Position numbers and translations under genes: made by a program. The notes under the pieces were generated by a model that saw only the letters and a list, made by a program, of their open reading frames with translations, made no database searches and was not told the DNA's origin. Below are positions 35,173-45,688 of a DNA stretch of 64,000 nt, in pieces. Position 1 is the stretch's first letter; each line of letters begins with the position of its first letter. Source of the DNA: Candidatus Peribacteria bacterium (lineage in GTDB: Bacteria; Patescibacteriota; Gracilibacteria; UBA1369; 2-02-FULL-48-14); assembly GCA_943357175.1 (NCBI GenBank), contig CALRGE010000005.1, forward strand, positions 30,830-94,829, in the 5' to 3' direction.

Positions 35173-36594
35173 CTAAATACCCATATCCTTTTTAATGGAA
35201 TTTATATCTTTAATCAAGGCCTGATCTTTTTTTAGAGCTTTTTCAACTTTTTCACATGAGTGCATAACAGTCGTATGATTCTTTCCACCAAAATCAGCTC
35301 CAATTTTTTCATAAGGAAAATTTAATCCTGTTCGAATCAAATACATTGCAACCTGTCTTGGCTTCATAATTTCACTTTTACGAGCTTCCCCAAAAATCTC
35401 AGCTGCAGCGACTTTATAATATTCAGCCACAATTTGCACAACATCTTGAGAAGTTCTTGCCCGACTCAAATCCTGTTCTGCATTCATTTCAAAAGGAATC
35501 GCTTTACGCAGTTTTTTCAAAATACTCGCTACGTGTCTAACTGTTGGCGTTGTATGTTCCAGCTCAGCCTCCGCAATTGCCTGTAAAAGTAAGCCTTCAA
35601 GTTCTCGAACAGAGTCAGGCACATTCTTGGCAATAAACTCAAGCACCTCCGGATGAATCATTGATTGCTGCTCTCGGCATTTAGCATGCAAAATTGCCAG
35701 TCTAGTTTCATAATCAGGATGCTGAACATCCACAATCATTCCCATTCCAAATCGGCTCACCAGCCTGTCTTCCAAACCACGTAAATCTCGTGGCGGTCTA
35801 TCTGAACTAATTATAATTTGTTTGTTGTTGTCATATAGCTCGTTAAAAGTATGGAAAAATTCCTGCTGAGTCATTTCTTTATCAGCAAGAAATTGAATAT
35901 CATCGATAATCAAACAATCTACTTTTCGGTATCGATCTTTAAAAGCCTTTGAGTTTCTTTTTCCAATAGCTTCAACGATTTCATTCGTGAACCTTTCGCT
36001 AGTCATGTAAACCACAATTTTATCTGGATCATTTCGCAAAATTTCATTTCCGGTAGCTTGTAAAAGATGAGTCTTACCTAATCCTACTCCACCATAAACA
36101 AAGAGTGGGTTGTATGCCTTTCCAGGATTATGTGCAACCGAATAGCAAGCTGCATGTGCCAATCGACTATTCTGACCGATTACATAATTATGAAGTGTAT
36201 ACTTTGGGTTCAAACATTTACTCGCAACGCCTTCCGCCAAACGCACTTCTTGTTTTCCAGGCAATTTTCTCATCTTCTTTTCGTTCCCAAAAAATTTCGT
36301 AACATCAATACTTCGATTATCATTGTTTGAATCAAAACCAGGTCTCACCTCAACTACTAAATTCTGGAAACGCGGTTCAATGAAACGGATTGCCGCAATT
36401 AACTGTTCATTAAATTTATTTTCAAGCCAATCTTTTGCATACAAATTTGGCGCCCCAACAGTCATGATTCCTTCATCAAAAGAAATCACACCTGTATTTT
36501 GAAACCAAGTCAGAAAGTGTGCCTTTTTAACTTCAGGTTCTACTTTTTCGAGGATGCGAAGCCAAAGCTCACGTTCCGAGGAAACAGCTAGCAT
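35173..36594 (-). CDS. dnaA: Chromosomal replication initiator DnaA
   Basis: Binds and opens the origin. Domain I (LWLRILEKVEPEVKKAHFLTWF), a short domain II, the AAA+ domain (Walker A GGVGLGKTHL, Walker B CLIIDDIQFL, arginine finger region RGLEDRLVSRFGMG), and the domain IV DnaA signature (RQVAMYLIRTGLNFPYEKIG followed by FGGKNHTTVMHSCEKV). 473 aa, normal. Not followed by dnaN; the next gene is FecR-like. I see no DnaA-box cluster in the 83-bp upstream spacer, so the origin is probably not here. Promoter TTGCAT-18-TAGAAT at 36616-36645. Confidence 0.96.
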   Translation of the reverse strand: MLAVSSERELWLRILEKVEPEVKKAHFLTWFQNTGVISFDEGIMTVGAPNLYAKDWLENKFNEQLIAAIRFIEPRFQNLVVEVRPGFDSNNDNRSIDVTKFFGNEKKMRKLPGKQEVRLAEGVASKCLNPKYTLHNYVIGQNSRLAHAACYSVAHNPGKAYNPLFVYGGVGLGKTHLLQATGNEILRNDPDKIVVYMTSERFTNEIVEAIGKRNSKAFKDRYRKVDCLIIDDIQFLADKEMTQQEFFHTFNELYDNNKQIIISSDRPPRDLRGLEDRLVSRFGMGMIVDVQHPDYETRLAILHAKCREQQSMIHPEVLEFIAKNVPDSVRELEGLLLQAIAEAELEHTTPTVRHVASILKKLRKAIPFEMNAEQDLSRARTSQDVVQIVAEYYKVAAAEIFGEARKSEIMKPRQVAMYLIRTGLNFPYEKIGADFGGKNHTTVMHSCEKVEKALKKDQALIKDINSIKKDMGI

Positions 36595-36615
36595 ATGAAA
36601 ATTGAATGGACTAGC

Positions 36616-36645
36616 ATTCTAAAACGGCCGAGTAGTTCAATGCAA
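36616..36645 (-). promoter_or_regulatory. Candidate promoter of dnaA
   Basis: Minus strand: TTGCAT (36640-36645), 18-bp spacer, TAGAAT (36616-36621). Confidence 0.5.
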
Positions 36646-36677
36646 GCAGCAACAAAAAAATCCCTTTGACACATCAC

Positions 36678-38186
36678 CTAAAATAGACGCAACACATCGT
36701 TGAAGGTGACGTATGCAATAAATAGCAGTAGGAAGACAAAACCAGCACTATGAATATACCCTTCAATTCTTGGATTTGCCTTCTTTCCTGTCATTCCCTG
36801 AATCAAAATAAATAGGAATCTACCACCGTCTAAAGCCGGGATTGGTAGAATATTAACGACTCCCAAGCTCAAAGACAAAAGTGCCATAAATCTTATTATC
36901 GCGGCAAAACCATCCTGCAAAAACACATATGTCATTTGTGCGATTCCAACCGGTCCGGAAACTCCATCTGGCACAGAACCTCCACTCACAAAGCCTCCCA
37001 AAACTTTAACAAACATAACTGCAGTAAGTTTTCCAAGCCTCCACATATCTTTCACAGCCTGAACCGGGGCATAAAAACCATACTGAACTTTGTGAACTTC
37101 AATTAAAGTATGAGGAACTAAAGCAGAATAGAATGAAATTTCAGAACCCTGAATTAACTCAGCAACTGAAACTCCAACTCTACCATCTTCACGAAGTGGA
37201 ATTTCAAAATTCAAATTAGCACTGTCTCTTATAACCATATATTTTATCTTACTGTCTTTATTTTTTGCAGTTGCTGCAACCACATTCTCAGGAGACAAAA
37301 TCTGATCATCATTAATCATTTTCACCTGATCACCAACCATCAATCCAACCTCTTCTGCAGGTGAGCCAATTTCTATATAAGAAATTACAGGGTAATGCGC
37401 AGGCTGAGTAACATTAGTCTCAATCATTCCAACGCCTGGCCTGAAATAAGAAATATCAAAAGAAATTTTATCTTTAATAGCTGCAAGCAAATCTGCCTCT
37501 TCCAAAATCTGAGCACCATCAACGGCGGTTAAAACATCACCCTCCTGCAATTTGCCGTAAAAAATTGAGTTCTGATCTTCAAAATAAACAAGCCTATTTA
37601 AGTAAGTAGGAGAAAACTGAGTTTTATCAATTGTCTCTGTCAGCACATCTTCTCCTTTTGAAATAATTGCCTGAGTATCTTCAGGAAGAGCCGCCCATGT
37701 CTCTATACTTGTAACAGGAACCCCATCCACCTTCAAAATTGTCTCACCAGATTTTGAAATAATTCCCGGTTGAATATCAACCTGGCCGATTCTAATTGCA
37801 TTATAAAAATCATCAACATTCGCCAAGAGTGGCTCAATTCCAATCAAGAATCCAAAAGTCAAAAGCAAAAATGACATCAAAAGATTCATGAAAACTCCGG
37901 CGCAAACAATTTTTGTTTGTACCCAAAAAGATTGATTCGTAAAACTTCGTTTATCGTGGCTTCCTCCGTCCTCTCCAAGCATTCTCACAAATCCTCCAAA
38001 TGGAATCCAGTTGATTGAATAAAGTGTTTCACCTTTTTTAATTCCCCAAATTCGTGGAGGCAAACCAAAACCGAATTCTTCTACTTTTACTCCGGCCCTC
38101 TTTGCGGCTGCAAAATGACCTAACTCATGAATCAAAATTAAAAAAGAGAAAATAAAGATGAAAACTATTGCAGTGAGAAAATACAT
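36678..38186 (-). CDS. rseP: Site-2 membrane protease RseP/RIP
   Basis: Zinc protease that cuts within membranes, for example anti-sigma factors or leftover signal peptides. HELGH is at residues 20-24 in the first membrane helix, with GVKVEEFGFGLPPRIW after it. Two PDZ-like regions are in the middle (EGDVLTAVDGAQI, EVGLMVGDQVKMINDDQI), and the third metal ligand block is NILPIPALDGGRF. 502 aa, a little long. It could process an anti-sigma partner of the ECF factor at 8897, which is inference. Last gene of the 110-aa/pyrH/frr/rseP operon. Confidence 0.94.
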   Translation of the reverse strand: MYFLTAIVFIFIFSFLILIHELGHFAAAKRAGVKVEEFGFGLPPRIWGIKKGETLYSINWIPFGGFVRMLGEDGGSHDKRSFTNQSFWVQTKIVCAGVFMNLLMSFLLLTFGFLIGIEPLLANVDDFYNAIRIGQVDIQPGIISKSGETILKVDGVPVTSIETWAALPEDTQAIISKGEDVLTETIDKTQFSPTYLNRLVYFEDQNSIFYGKLQEGDVLTAVDGAQILEEADLLAAIKDKISFDISYFRPGVGMIETNVTQPAHYPVISYIEIGSPAEEVGLMVGDQVKMINDDQILSPENVVAATAKNKDSKIKYMVIRDSANLNFEIPLREDGRVGVSVAELIQGSEISFYSALVPHTLIEVHKVQYGFYAPVQAVKDMWRLGKLTAVMFVKVLGGFVSGGSVPDGVSGPVGIAQMTYVFLQDGFAAIIRFMALLSLSLGVVNILPIPALDGGRFLFILIQGMTGKKANPRIEGYIHSAGFVFLLLFIAYVTFNDVLRLF

Positions 38187-38187
38187 T

Positions 38188-38733
38188 TTAGATTGTCATT
38201 ATGGATTGTTCCTTTGCCCTTGCCATTGAATCAATTGACTTATTAATCTCGTCCACCTTTTCCTGCATTTGCTTCTCAAGACGATTTTTTTCATCTTCAG
38301 GAATTTCCTTATCATGTTCAGCTTTACTTAGAGTTCCCATATAATCATGCCTTATATTTCTAACAGAAATTTTTGCCTCTTCCGCCAAACGATTCACCAC
38401 TTTTGCCAAATCTCTTCTTCGCTCTTCAGTTAGAGGTGGAATGCTCAAAATAATTGAAAGTCCATTATTCACAGGATTCAAATTTAGATCTGATACTCGA
38501 ATTGCCTTTTCAATTATTGCTAACATTGATCTATCCCAAGGCTGAATTTGAATTGTTTTTGCATCAGGAACAGAAACACCGGCAACTGATTTTAATGCCT
38601 GCATTGAGCCATATGCCTCAACCATCATTCCTTCTACCAAACCGGCAGAAGCTCGCCCAATTTGAAGTTTTTTATATTCTTCCTCAAGATGACTTGTTGT
38701 CTTATCAAAGTCTTTTACAGGTAGGTTTATCAT
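38188..38733 (-). CDS. frr: Ribosome recycling factor
   Basis: Splits post-termination ribosomes together with EF-G. Typical motifs: LQIGRASAGLVEGMMVEAYG, IQIQPWDRSMLAIIEKAI, PPLTEERRRDLAKVVNRLAE and the C-terminal helix. 181 aa, normal. It sits 1 bp after pyrH and 1 bp before rseP. The pyrH-frr order is widely conserved in bacteria. Confidence 0.96.
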   Translation of the reverse strand: MINLPVKDFDKTTSHLEEEYKKLQIGRASAGLVEGMMVEAYGSMQALKSVAGVSVPDAKTIQIQPWDRSMLAIIEKAIRVSDLNLNPVNNGLSIILSIPPLTEERRRDLAKVVNRLAEEAKISVRNIRHDYMGTLSKAEHDKEIPEDEKNRLEKQMQEKVDEINKSIDSMARAKEQSIMTI

Positions 38734-38734
38734 T

Positions 38735-39430
38735 TTATGAAATTAAAGTACCAATTTTTTTGCCCTTCACAGCTTTTAACAAATTTCCAGATTTTTTCAA
38801 GTTAAACACCTGGACTTTCAAGCCATTTTCTTTTGCCAAAACAATCGCATTCAAATCCATCACTTCAAGACCTCTCTTTAAAACTTCATCATAGGAAATT
38901 TTATCGAAAAACTTCGCCTTCGGGTTTTTCACAGGGTCAGAATCATAAACTCCGTCAACTTTTGTTGCCTTCATCAATACATCACAATTCAATTCCAATG
39001 CCCTTAAAGCCGCCGCAGAATCAGTAGTAAAATAAGGGTTCCCAGTTCCACCACCACAAATCACAACTTCTCCGCGTTCCAACAATGAAATTCCTCTAGA
39101 TGCCACGAATGGTTCAGCAAAGTAAAATGAAACATGTGGTGCCAAGGCACTGGCCCTCACGCCAATAGATCTCAACGCATCCTGCAAAACTCTTGCGTTC
39201 ATAATTGTTGCCATCATACCAATCGTGTCTGAATCTGCGCGTGAAATCTTGATTTTTTTATTATCTCGATATCTCCAAAAATTTCCTCCGCCAACAACAA
39301 TTGCAACTTGCACTTTTGATTTCACAATCGCCTTAATTTCATTACATAATTTCAATAATTCCTCTCCATCAATGCCGCCTTCGGTGCTACCCAAAACCTC
39401 ACCGGAAATTTTCAACATTATTCTTTTCAT
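38735..39430 (-). CDS. pyrH: Uridylate kinase
   Basis: Phosphorylates UMP to UDP with ATP. Amino-acid-kinase fold: MLKISGEVLGSTEGG, VQVAIVVGGGNFWR, DTIGMMATIMNARVLQDAL, ICGGGTGNPYFTTDSAAALRALEL and ATKVDGVYDSDPVKNPKAK. 231 aa, normal for hexameric bacterial UMP kinase. Overlaps the 110-aa gene by 4 bp and is followed by frr. Confidence 0.96.
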   Translation of the reverse strand: MKRIMLKISGEVLGSTEGGIDGEELLKLCNEIKAIVKSKVQVAIVVGGGNFWRYRDNKKIKISRADSDTIGMMATIMNARVLQDALRSIGVRASALAPHVSFYFAEPFVASRGISLLERGEVVICGGGTGNPYFTTDSAAALRALELNCDVLMKATKVDGVYDSDPVKNPKAKFFDKISYDEVLKRGLEVMDLNAIVLAKENGLKVQVFNLKKSGNLLKAVKGKKIGTLIS

Positions 39431-39759
39431 ACTAAAAATTTAACAATAATACCTCCCAATAACAAGCCACCGGCAAATAAAAAAGGACCCATTTTTCTTG
39501 GAGAAATTCCTCTAGCATTCGCCAAGTCAGTTAATAAATTTGTACTGATAATAACCTCCTCATTTTTATTCTTTTCTACAACTTCAATAAAACTATGATT
39601 CGCCACCAAGGTCACAAATCGATCAAAAGTAATCTTCACATATGAAGACGCATTAATGCCGCTGTTACCTTCTTTTCTCACTTCTTCAGATTTAATTTCC
39701 TTACGTGTAAAAGGCACAGTATCAATCTGTTCTTCGTCAGGTAAGTAAATGTCATCCAT
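39427..39759 (-). CDS. C-tail-anchored small protein (110 aa)
   Basis: A charged N-terminus (MDDIYLPDEEQIDTVPFTRK), a central alpha/beta stretch and a C-terminal hydrophobic helix (MGPFLFAGGLLLGGIIVKFL), so probably a tail-anchored or single-pass membrane protein. No family recognised. First gene of the pyrH operon, with promoter TTGAGT-17-TAAACT at 39783-39811 and a 4-bp overlap with pyrH. Confidence 0.65.
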   Translation of the reverse strand: MDDIYLPDEEQIDTVPFTRKEIKSEEVRKEGNSGINASSYVKITFDRFVTLVANHSFIEVVEKNKNEEVIISTNLLTDLANARGISPRKMGPFLFAGGLLLGGIIVKFLV

Positions 39760-39782
39760 CTTTTTGGCGTAAGATCAAAGAC

Positions 39783-39811
39783 AGTTTACAGAAGATATCT
39801 GCCCAACTCAA
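39783..39811 (-). promoter_or_regulatory. Promoter of the 110-aa/pyrH/frr/rseP operon
   Basis: Minus strand: TTGAGT (39806-39811), 17-bp spacer, TAAACT (39783-39788). Confidence 0.55.
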
Positions 39812-39830
39812 GCACTTCTATTTGGGAGAA

Positions 39831-40646
39831 TTAGAGCACATTACCAATCTGCTCAGCGATGGTAACTAAAAGTCGAGTTTCCTCATCTTTGAATTCATCA
39901 CAAACTTCACAGGCAAGAATGGCAGCCAAAGAGCCGTCTGGTTTGTGTGAAGCACAATAAACGGTGCCATCTTGATCAAGAAATGATTCCGGAGCATCAG
40001 GCATTTTAAACCTGTTAAAATAGTCTGGAACATGCATTTCAAATTTCGCCAAAACGTCGGGGTTTAATTCAATCGAAGTGTGCATCGGCAAACCATTAAC
40101 ATCAAACATTGCAATAGAAAAATGATCAATCGCCCTACTCAATTCAATAAAAATTGCAGGAATCATTTGAGAAAGATTTCCTTTAAACATGGTCATAATT
40201 CGAGTCACATCGTAAAGCGCAATTAAACGAGTGTTCATTGCTTGTAGACGTGCATTTAGAACCTTCACAATTCCAAGTAAAATTCCACTTGCAGCTTCCG
40301 GTTCCGCTCTCACAAGTTTCTGAAATTTTTCCGGGTTCAATTTTAAAACTTCAGTTGGAGCTAAACAAATAATCGTTGCCCCCCTTCCCTTTTCTGAAAG
40401 CAAAGAACCTTCTCCAAAAAAATCTCCGGCTGTCAAAGTTGCCAAATGTTTTTGAGTTTCACGATTATCTGAAAGAGTTTTTGTCACTTCAACCGTACCT
40501 GAAAGAATGTAGTAAAAATCCTTACCCTCCCCGCCTTCTTCTAAAATTTTCTCACCATAAGGATACGAAATTTTTTCCCAATATTCAGCTCCTCCAAAAA
40601 TTTCAAAAATTGCAGGATCAGATAAATTTATAAACATATTTTTCAT
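39831..40646 (-). CDS. Cyclic-nucleotide-binding (Crp-like sensor) domain protein with GAF-like C-terminus
   Basis: Residues 20-125 are a cNMP-binding jelly roll: YPYGEKILEEGGEGKDFYYI and the phosphate-binding cassette GDFFGEGSLLSEKGRGATI. A linker helix and a second alpha/beta domain (about 150-271, FSIAMFDVNGLPMH, GSLAAILACEV, LVTIAEQIGNVL) look GAF-like or roadblock-like. There is no helix-turn-helix, so it is not a typical transcription factor. It overlaps pilT by 4 bp, which suggests it ties pilus retraction to a nucleotide signal. The ligand is unknown; the Arg in the cassette is kept. Confidence 0.82.
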   Translation of the reverse strand: MKNMFINLSDPAIFEIFGGAEYWEKISYPYGEKILEEGGEGKDFYYILSGTVEVTKTLSDNRETQKHLATLTAGDFFGEGSLLSEKGRGATIICLAPTEVLKLNPEKFQKLVRAEPEAASGILLGIVKVLNARLQAMNTRLIALYDVTRIMTMFKGNLSQMIPAIFIELSRAIDHFSIAMFDVNGLPMHTSIELNPDVLAKFEMHVPDYFNRFKMPDAPESFLDQDGTVYCASHKPDGSLAAILACEVCDEFKDEETRLLVTIAEQIGNVL

Positions 40647-41704
40647 TGCTGCGCGAGATTAAAAACTAATTCAGGATCATGCGCCTTTGCCCTTGCTGAT
40701 TCCTGAGAAATCACACCTTCTTTAAGCAAGGCAGCCAAGGATGTATCTAAAGTAATCATACCGTCGGCTTTACCAATTTGCATCATTGAGTAAATTTGAT
40801 GTGTTGTTCCTTCTTTAATACAGTTCGTAATCGCATCATTTCTAACAAGAATTTCAAATGCGACGGTTCGTCCATTACCATCAACCCGAGGAATCAAAGT
40901 TTGCGCAACAATTCCCAAAAGAGTTGTTGAAAGCTGAGCTCGAATTTGTTGCTGCTGTGTTGGTGGAAAAACATCGATCATACGATCAACAGTTTGTGCA
41001 GCATCTTGAGTGTGAAGTGTTGCCAAAACTAAATGTCCTGTTTCTGCGAGCGTTATTGCCGCTGCAATTGTTTCAAGATCACGCATTTCACCAATCAAAA
41101 TCACGTTCGGATCTTCACGTAGAGCAGATTTAATTGCCGCCGGAAATGAATCCGTGTGCATTCCAACTTCACGCTGACTAATAAGTGATCTGTTTGATTT
41201 GTGAATAAACTCGATTGGATCTTCAATTGTTAAAATATGTGCTCTTCTTGAACTGTTAATTTCATTCACCATTGCCGCAAGAGTTGTTGATTTACCGCTA
41301 CCGGTTGGCCCGGTTACAACAATTAAACCTCGGCCTTTTTTTGTAAATTCTCTAATAACTTCCGGATAGCCCAAACCTGTTAATGTTGGGATAATATCCG
41401 GGATACTTCTCATCGCGATTGCAGGACCATCAATTTCAGTGAAAACATTCACACGAAATCGTCCGACACCATCTGCAGCATAAGAGCCGTCAACCTCCTG
41501 TTTTTCCTTATAAATGATGTATTTTTTATCTCCCAAAATTTGTTTTATCACTTCTTCCATAGTCTCTCTAGTTAGCACTTCAGAATTCTGCATGTCATAA
41601 AGTTGACCGTCTGTTAAACGCACAACCGGAACCCTTCCAACCTTCAAATGAAGATCTGGAGAGTGACTGTCTGCTACTTGTTTTAGGTAAGGATTGATGT
41701 CCAT
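40643..41704 (-). CDS. pilT: Twitching motility ATPase PilT
   Basis: Hexameric ATPase that retracts type IV pili. Walker A GPTGSGKS (residues 132-139), Asp box (ILTIEDPIEFIH), Walker B (NVILIGEMRDLETI), His box (ETGHLVLATLHTQDAAQTVDR), and the PilT-type N-terminal PAS-like domain (SPDLHLKVGRVPVVR). 353 aa, normal. The C-terminal AIRNLIRE-type block of many PilT proteins is changed (EILVRNDAITNCIKEG). It lies in an operon with a cNMP-binding protein and two unknown proteins; no pilin gene is in the window. Confidence 0.95.
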   Translation of the reverse strand: MDINPYLKQVADSHSPDLHLKVGRVPVVRLTDGQLYDMQNSEVLTRETMEEVIKQILGDKKYIIYKEKQEVDGSYAADGVGRFRVNVFTEIDGPAIAMRSIPDIIPTLTGLGYPEVIREFTKKGRGLIVVTGPTGSGKSTTLAAMVNEINSSRRAHILTIEDPIEFIHKSNRSLISQREVGMHTDSFPAAIKSALREDPNVILIGEMRDLETIAAAITLAETGHLVLATLHTQDAAQTVDRMIDVFPPTQQQQIRAQLSTTLLGIVAQTLIPRVDGNGRTVAFEILVRNDAITNCIKEGTTHQIYSMMQIGKADGMITLDTSLAALLKEGVISQESARAKAHDPELVFNLAQQ

Positions 41705-41716
41705 AAAATGGGTTAA

Positions 41717-42730
41717 TTATTCAGGTTTAGGTTCTTCAGTTGGAGCCGCAGTTCCAGTAGTTTCGGCACCTTCAGCCGGAGCAGCAGCGACAACAGCAGC
41801 TTCTCCAGTGACAGGTGCTGTGGCCACTACCGGTACTCCTGTAACAATTGAATTTAATTGAGCCTTAACTTCTTCACCACTTAATCCACATTTTGCCATA
41901 TTTTCATCAATTTTCGTAGGATCAGCTGAAGTCATAACTGCAGCCATCAAATGCTGATTTGTGAACCACTGAACACCACCTTTTTCTCTTTTATAAAGTT
42001 CAGCATATTTTTTTACAGAATCGATATCAAGTGTTCCATCAGCTTTCATTGGGAAACCTACAGGTGGAGCAAAAACAATTTGAATTTCTTTATCTCCAGG
42101 CTCAGGAATGGTTTCATTAACTCCGTAAGTCTTCAAAGTAATTCCATGTTTTAATAAACCAATCTGAAGCGCAGCTGTGACATCCAATCCTAAAATCGAT
42201 TCCTCAGAATTATCTTCAGCAGGCATAACCAATGTTGAACCTGTCATAAATTTCAATGTTGATTCATCACCTGTCTCAACCTGACCTTTCAAATTCCAAA
42301 GCATCGTTGCCTTTCCCATATTTCCTTCCGCTGTGGGATAATAAATATTATGATCATCCAATTTATTCTCTTCCTTCACAGATGCAATTGTATCTGCAAA
42401 ACTTGTAGTCTCAATTTTCTTACCTTCTCCAACAACACCATCCATTATGGATCCGGAAAGATTCTCTGCAATCCACATTTTGGCCATCAAAGAAAACTTC
42501 TCAGTTAATGTGAGTTGCTTTCTGAGAGCATCTCTATTTATTTGACCATTTTTATCAATCAATTGTTTCGCTTCGCTATCCATTGAAAGCAAAATTTCCT
42601 TTGCTAAATCTGGTTTTTCAGTCGCAAGTTGATCTAGTTGATCACCAAGCAATGCATCACCAAAAAATTCATTCCCAGCGGCAGAAATTTGATCCATCAT
42701 TCCAGGTTGTGCTGAAACCTCATCAGGCAT
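41717..42730 (-). CDS. Hypothetical protein with Ala/Glu/Pro-rich tail (337 aa)
   Basis: Starts MPDEVSAQPGMMDQISAAGN; soluble, acidic, mainly helical, with a possible alpha/beta core (GLDVTAALQIGLLKHGITLK, IQIVFAPPVGFPMKADGTL) and a low-complexity tail rich in Ala, Pro, Glu and Thr. No family recognised. It lies 12 bp before pilT and overlaps the 97-aa gene by 8 bp, so it belongs to the pilT operon. Could be a cytoplasmic partner of the pilus machine. Confidence 0.7.
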   Translation of the reverse strand: MPDEVSAQPGMMDQISAAGNEFFGDALLGDQLDQLATEKPDLAKEILLSMDSEAKQLIDKNGQINRDALRKQLTLTEKFSLMAKMWIAENLSGSIMDGVVGEGKKIETTSFADTIASVKEENKLDDHNIYYPTAEGNMGKATMLWNLKGQVETGDESTLKFMTGSTLVMPAEDNSEESILGLDVTAALQIGLLKHGITLKTYGVNETIPEPGDKEIQIVFAPPVGFPMKADGTLDIDSVKKYAELYKREKGGVQWFTNQHLMAAVMTSADPTKIDENMAKCGLSGEEVKAQLNSIVTGVPVVATAPVTGEAAVVAAAPAEGAETTGTAAPTEEPKPE

Positions 42731-43016
42731 TATTTGGAGCTTTATGGGTTAAACTTTCCATTCTTACCTTTAATTTCTCGAGTCTCTGAAGATATGAGGT
42801 TTGATTTATCGTCAATTTTCTCAACTTTTCAGTTTCCACATCTTGATTCATTCCTTTTTCCTCCTCTAAAACCAAGAGAAGTTCATCTATTTTTTTCTCA
42901 TCTAGTGACTTCAAAATTCCTGACCACTGATTTGCAGTCAAAACTACATTTGCCCTAAAACCAGGACTAACAGGAAGTAGAGCCGAAGCATGTTGAATTT
43001 TTTCTTCTTTTGTCAT
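42723..43016 (-). CDS. Small helical protein, first gene of the pilT operon (97 aa)
   Basis: Starts MTKEEKIQHASALLPVSPGF. A hydrophobic helical N-terminal half is followed by a coiled coil (RKLTINQTSYLQRLEKLKVR). No family recognised. Preceded by a strong promoter (TTGAAT-17-TATAAT at 43037-43065) and overlapping the 337-aa gene by 8 bp. Confidence 0.65.
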   Translation of the reverse strand: MTKEEKIQHASALLPVSPGFRANVVLTANQWSGILKSLDEKKIDELLLVLEEEKGMNQDVETEKLRKLTINQTSYLQRLEKLKVRMESLTHKAPNNA

Positions 43017-43036
43017 GGCGTGAAATTAATCATGTA

Positions 43037-43065
43037 ATTATAACAGAAAAAGCCCTTCTATTCAA
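43037..43065 (-). promoter_or_regulatory. Promoter of the pilT operon
   Basis: Minus strand: TTGAAT (43060-43065), 17-bp spacer, TATAAT (43037-43042). Near-consensus. Confidence 0.7.
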
Positions 43066-43151
43066 TTGATGCTTGTGGCGATTTTCTTCCCGTGCAGAGA
43101 TTTACAAGCAATATTGGCTTACAGGAGCCATCTCGCAAATTTGCGCTTCAA

Positions 43152-43179
43152 TTGACAGATGTAACAAATGTGATAGAAT
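43152..43179 (+). promoter_or_regulatory. Promoter of the 133-aa gene
   Basis: Perfect TTGACA (43152-43157), 16-bp spacer, TAGAAT (43174-43179). Sets the start of the next gene at 43203. Confidence 0.7.
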
Positions 43180-43202
43180 CATTTCATATTTTTTCAAAAT
43201 TT

Positions 43203-43604
43203 ATGAATAAACCCTCAGCATTACTCGCAAGCTTGGCAATATCCTGCGCTCCTCAAAACACAATCGACTACAAATCCGCTACAGGTTTAGATGAATCAGA
43301 CAAAGTAGCAATTTCAGCACTAGTTGAAGAATTTAAATTAGACTGTATGTTACAACAAGATCCTGAAAGTGTTTTTGCCGAGGCCGGAAGCGAGGGAATG
43401 CTTGCAAGTTTGGAAAGAAGAAGATCGGAAATGCCAAAAAATGCTCTGAAGACAACTCGTGAAAAAGTTGGCTCAATTTTAAAAGAAGCAGGCTGTAAAT
43501 CAACAGGCGCTATGTGGTGCAATTTCAACAATGAAGAGTATCCATATGTTGCACAGATTTGGGTGAAGAAAAATACTCAAGGCGGACTAGATTGCCAGAC
43601 ATAA
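43203..43604 (+). CDS. Probable small lipoprotein or exported protein (133 aa)
   Basis: The frame is open to a GTG at 43092, but the promoter lies within that stretch, so ATG 43203 is chosen. The protein starts MNKPSALLASLAISCAPQ, a short hydrophobic segment with a lipobox-like AISC, then an acidic domain with three further Cys (KLDCMLQQ, EAGCKSTG, AMWCNF) and GLDCQT at the end. No family recognised. Divergent from the pilT operon and convergent with groEL across a shared terminator. Confidence 0.6.
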   Translation: MNKPSALLASLAISCAPQNTIDYKSATGLDESDKVAISALVEEFKLDCMLQQDPESVFAEAGSEGMLASLERRRSEMPKNALKTTREKVGSILKEAGCKSTGAMWCNFNNEEYPYVAQIWVKKNTQGGLDCQT

Positions 43605-43640
43605 AAAGAGCCCCAAGGATTTTTCCAAGGGGCCTTTCTT
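43603..43640. terminator. Bidirectional terminator, 133-aa gene and groEL
   Basis: GCCCC (43610-43614) pairs with GGGGC (43629-43633), with inner GG/CC pairing. It is flanked by an A-run on the left and a T-rich run on the right, so it reads as a terminator from both sides. A second small hairpin (CTCAC-loop-GTGAG, 43648-43662) lies before the groEL stop. Confidence 0.7.
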
Positions 43641-43665
43641 AGTATTGCTCACCTTCGGTGAGTGA

Positions 43666-45584
<1,919 letters not shown>

Positions 45585-45604
45585 AAGATTGGGGTTACAG
45601 AAAT

Positions 45605-45631
45605 CTAGCACTCGCTATTATGCAGTGCTAA
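45605..45631. promoter_or_regulatory. CIRCE element (HrcA operator) of groESL
   Basis: CTAGCACTC-N9-CAGTGCTAA: the consensus TTAGCACTC-N9-GAGTGCTAA with two changed bases and the exact 9-nt spacer. It covers the -10 region of the groES promoter, so HrcA binding would block transcription until heat stress. hrcA itself is not in the window. Confidence 0.88.
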
Positions 45632-45644
45632 TTTTTAGAGTCAA
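45617..45644 (-). promoter_or_regulatory. Promoter of groESL
   Basis: Minus strand: TTGACT (45639-45644), 16-bp spacer, CATAAT (45617-45622). The -10 lies inside the CIRCE spacer. Confidence 0.7.
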
Positions 45645-45688
45645 GAGGAATTACTTTCAACTATACGATTTCTTCGTACAGTTGATTA

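Noticed and set aside
36595..36677. Replication origin next to dnaA
   Set aside because: No cluster of TTATNCACA-like boxes or AT-rich unwinding repeat in the short upstream spacer; dnaN is not adjacent.
43092..43202. GTG start of the 133-aa gene at 43092
   Set aside because: A consensus promoter (43152-43179) lies within it, and the lipobox-like N-terminus starts at 43203.
45585..45611. Longer GroES start at 45611
   Set aside because: It lies inside the CIRCE operator and adds residues not found in GroES.
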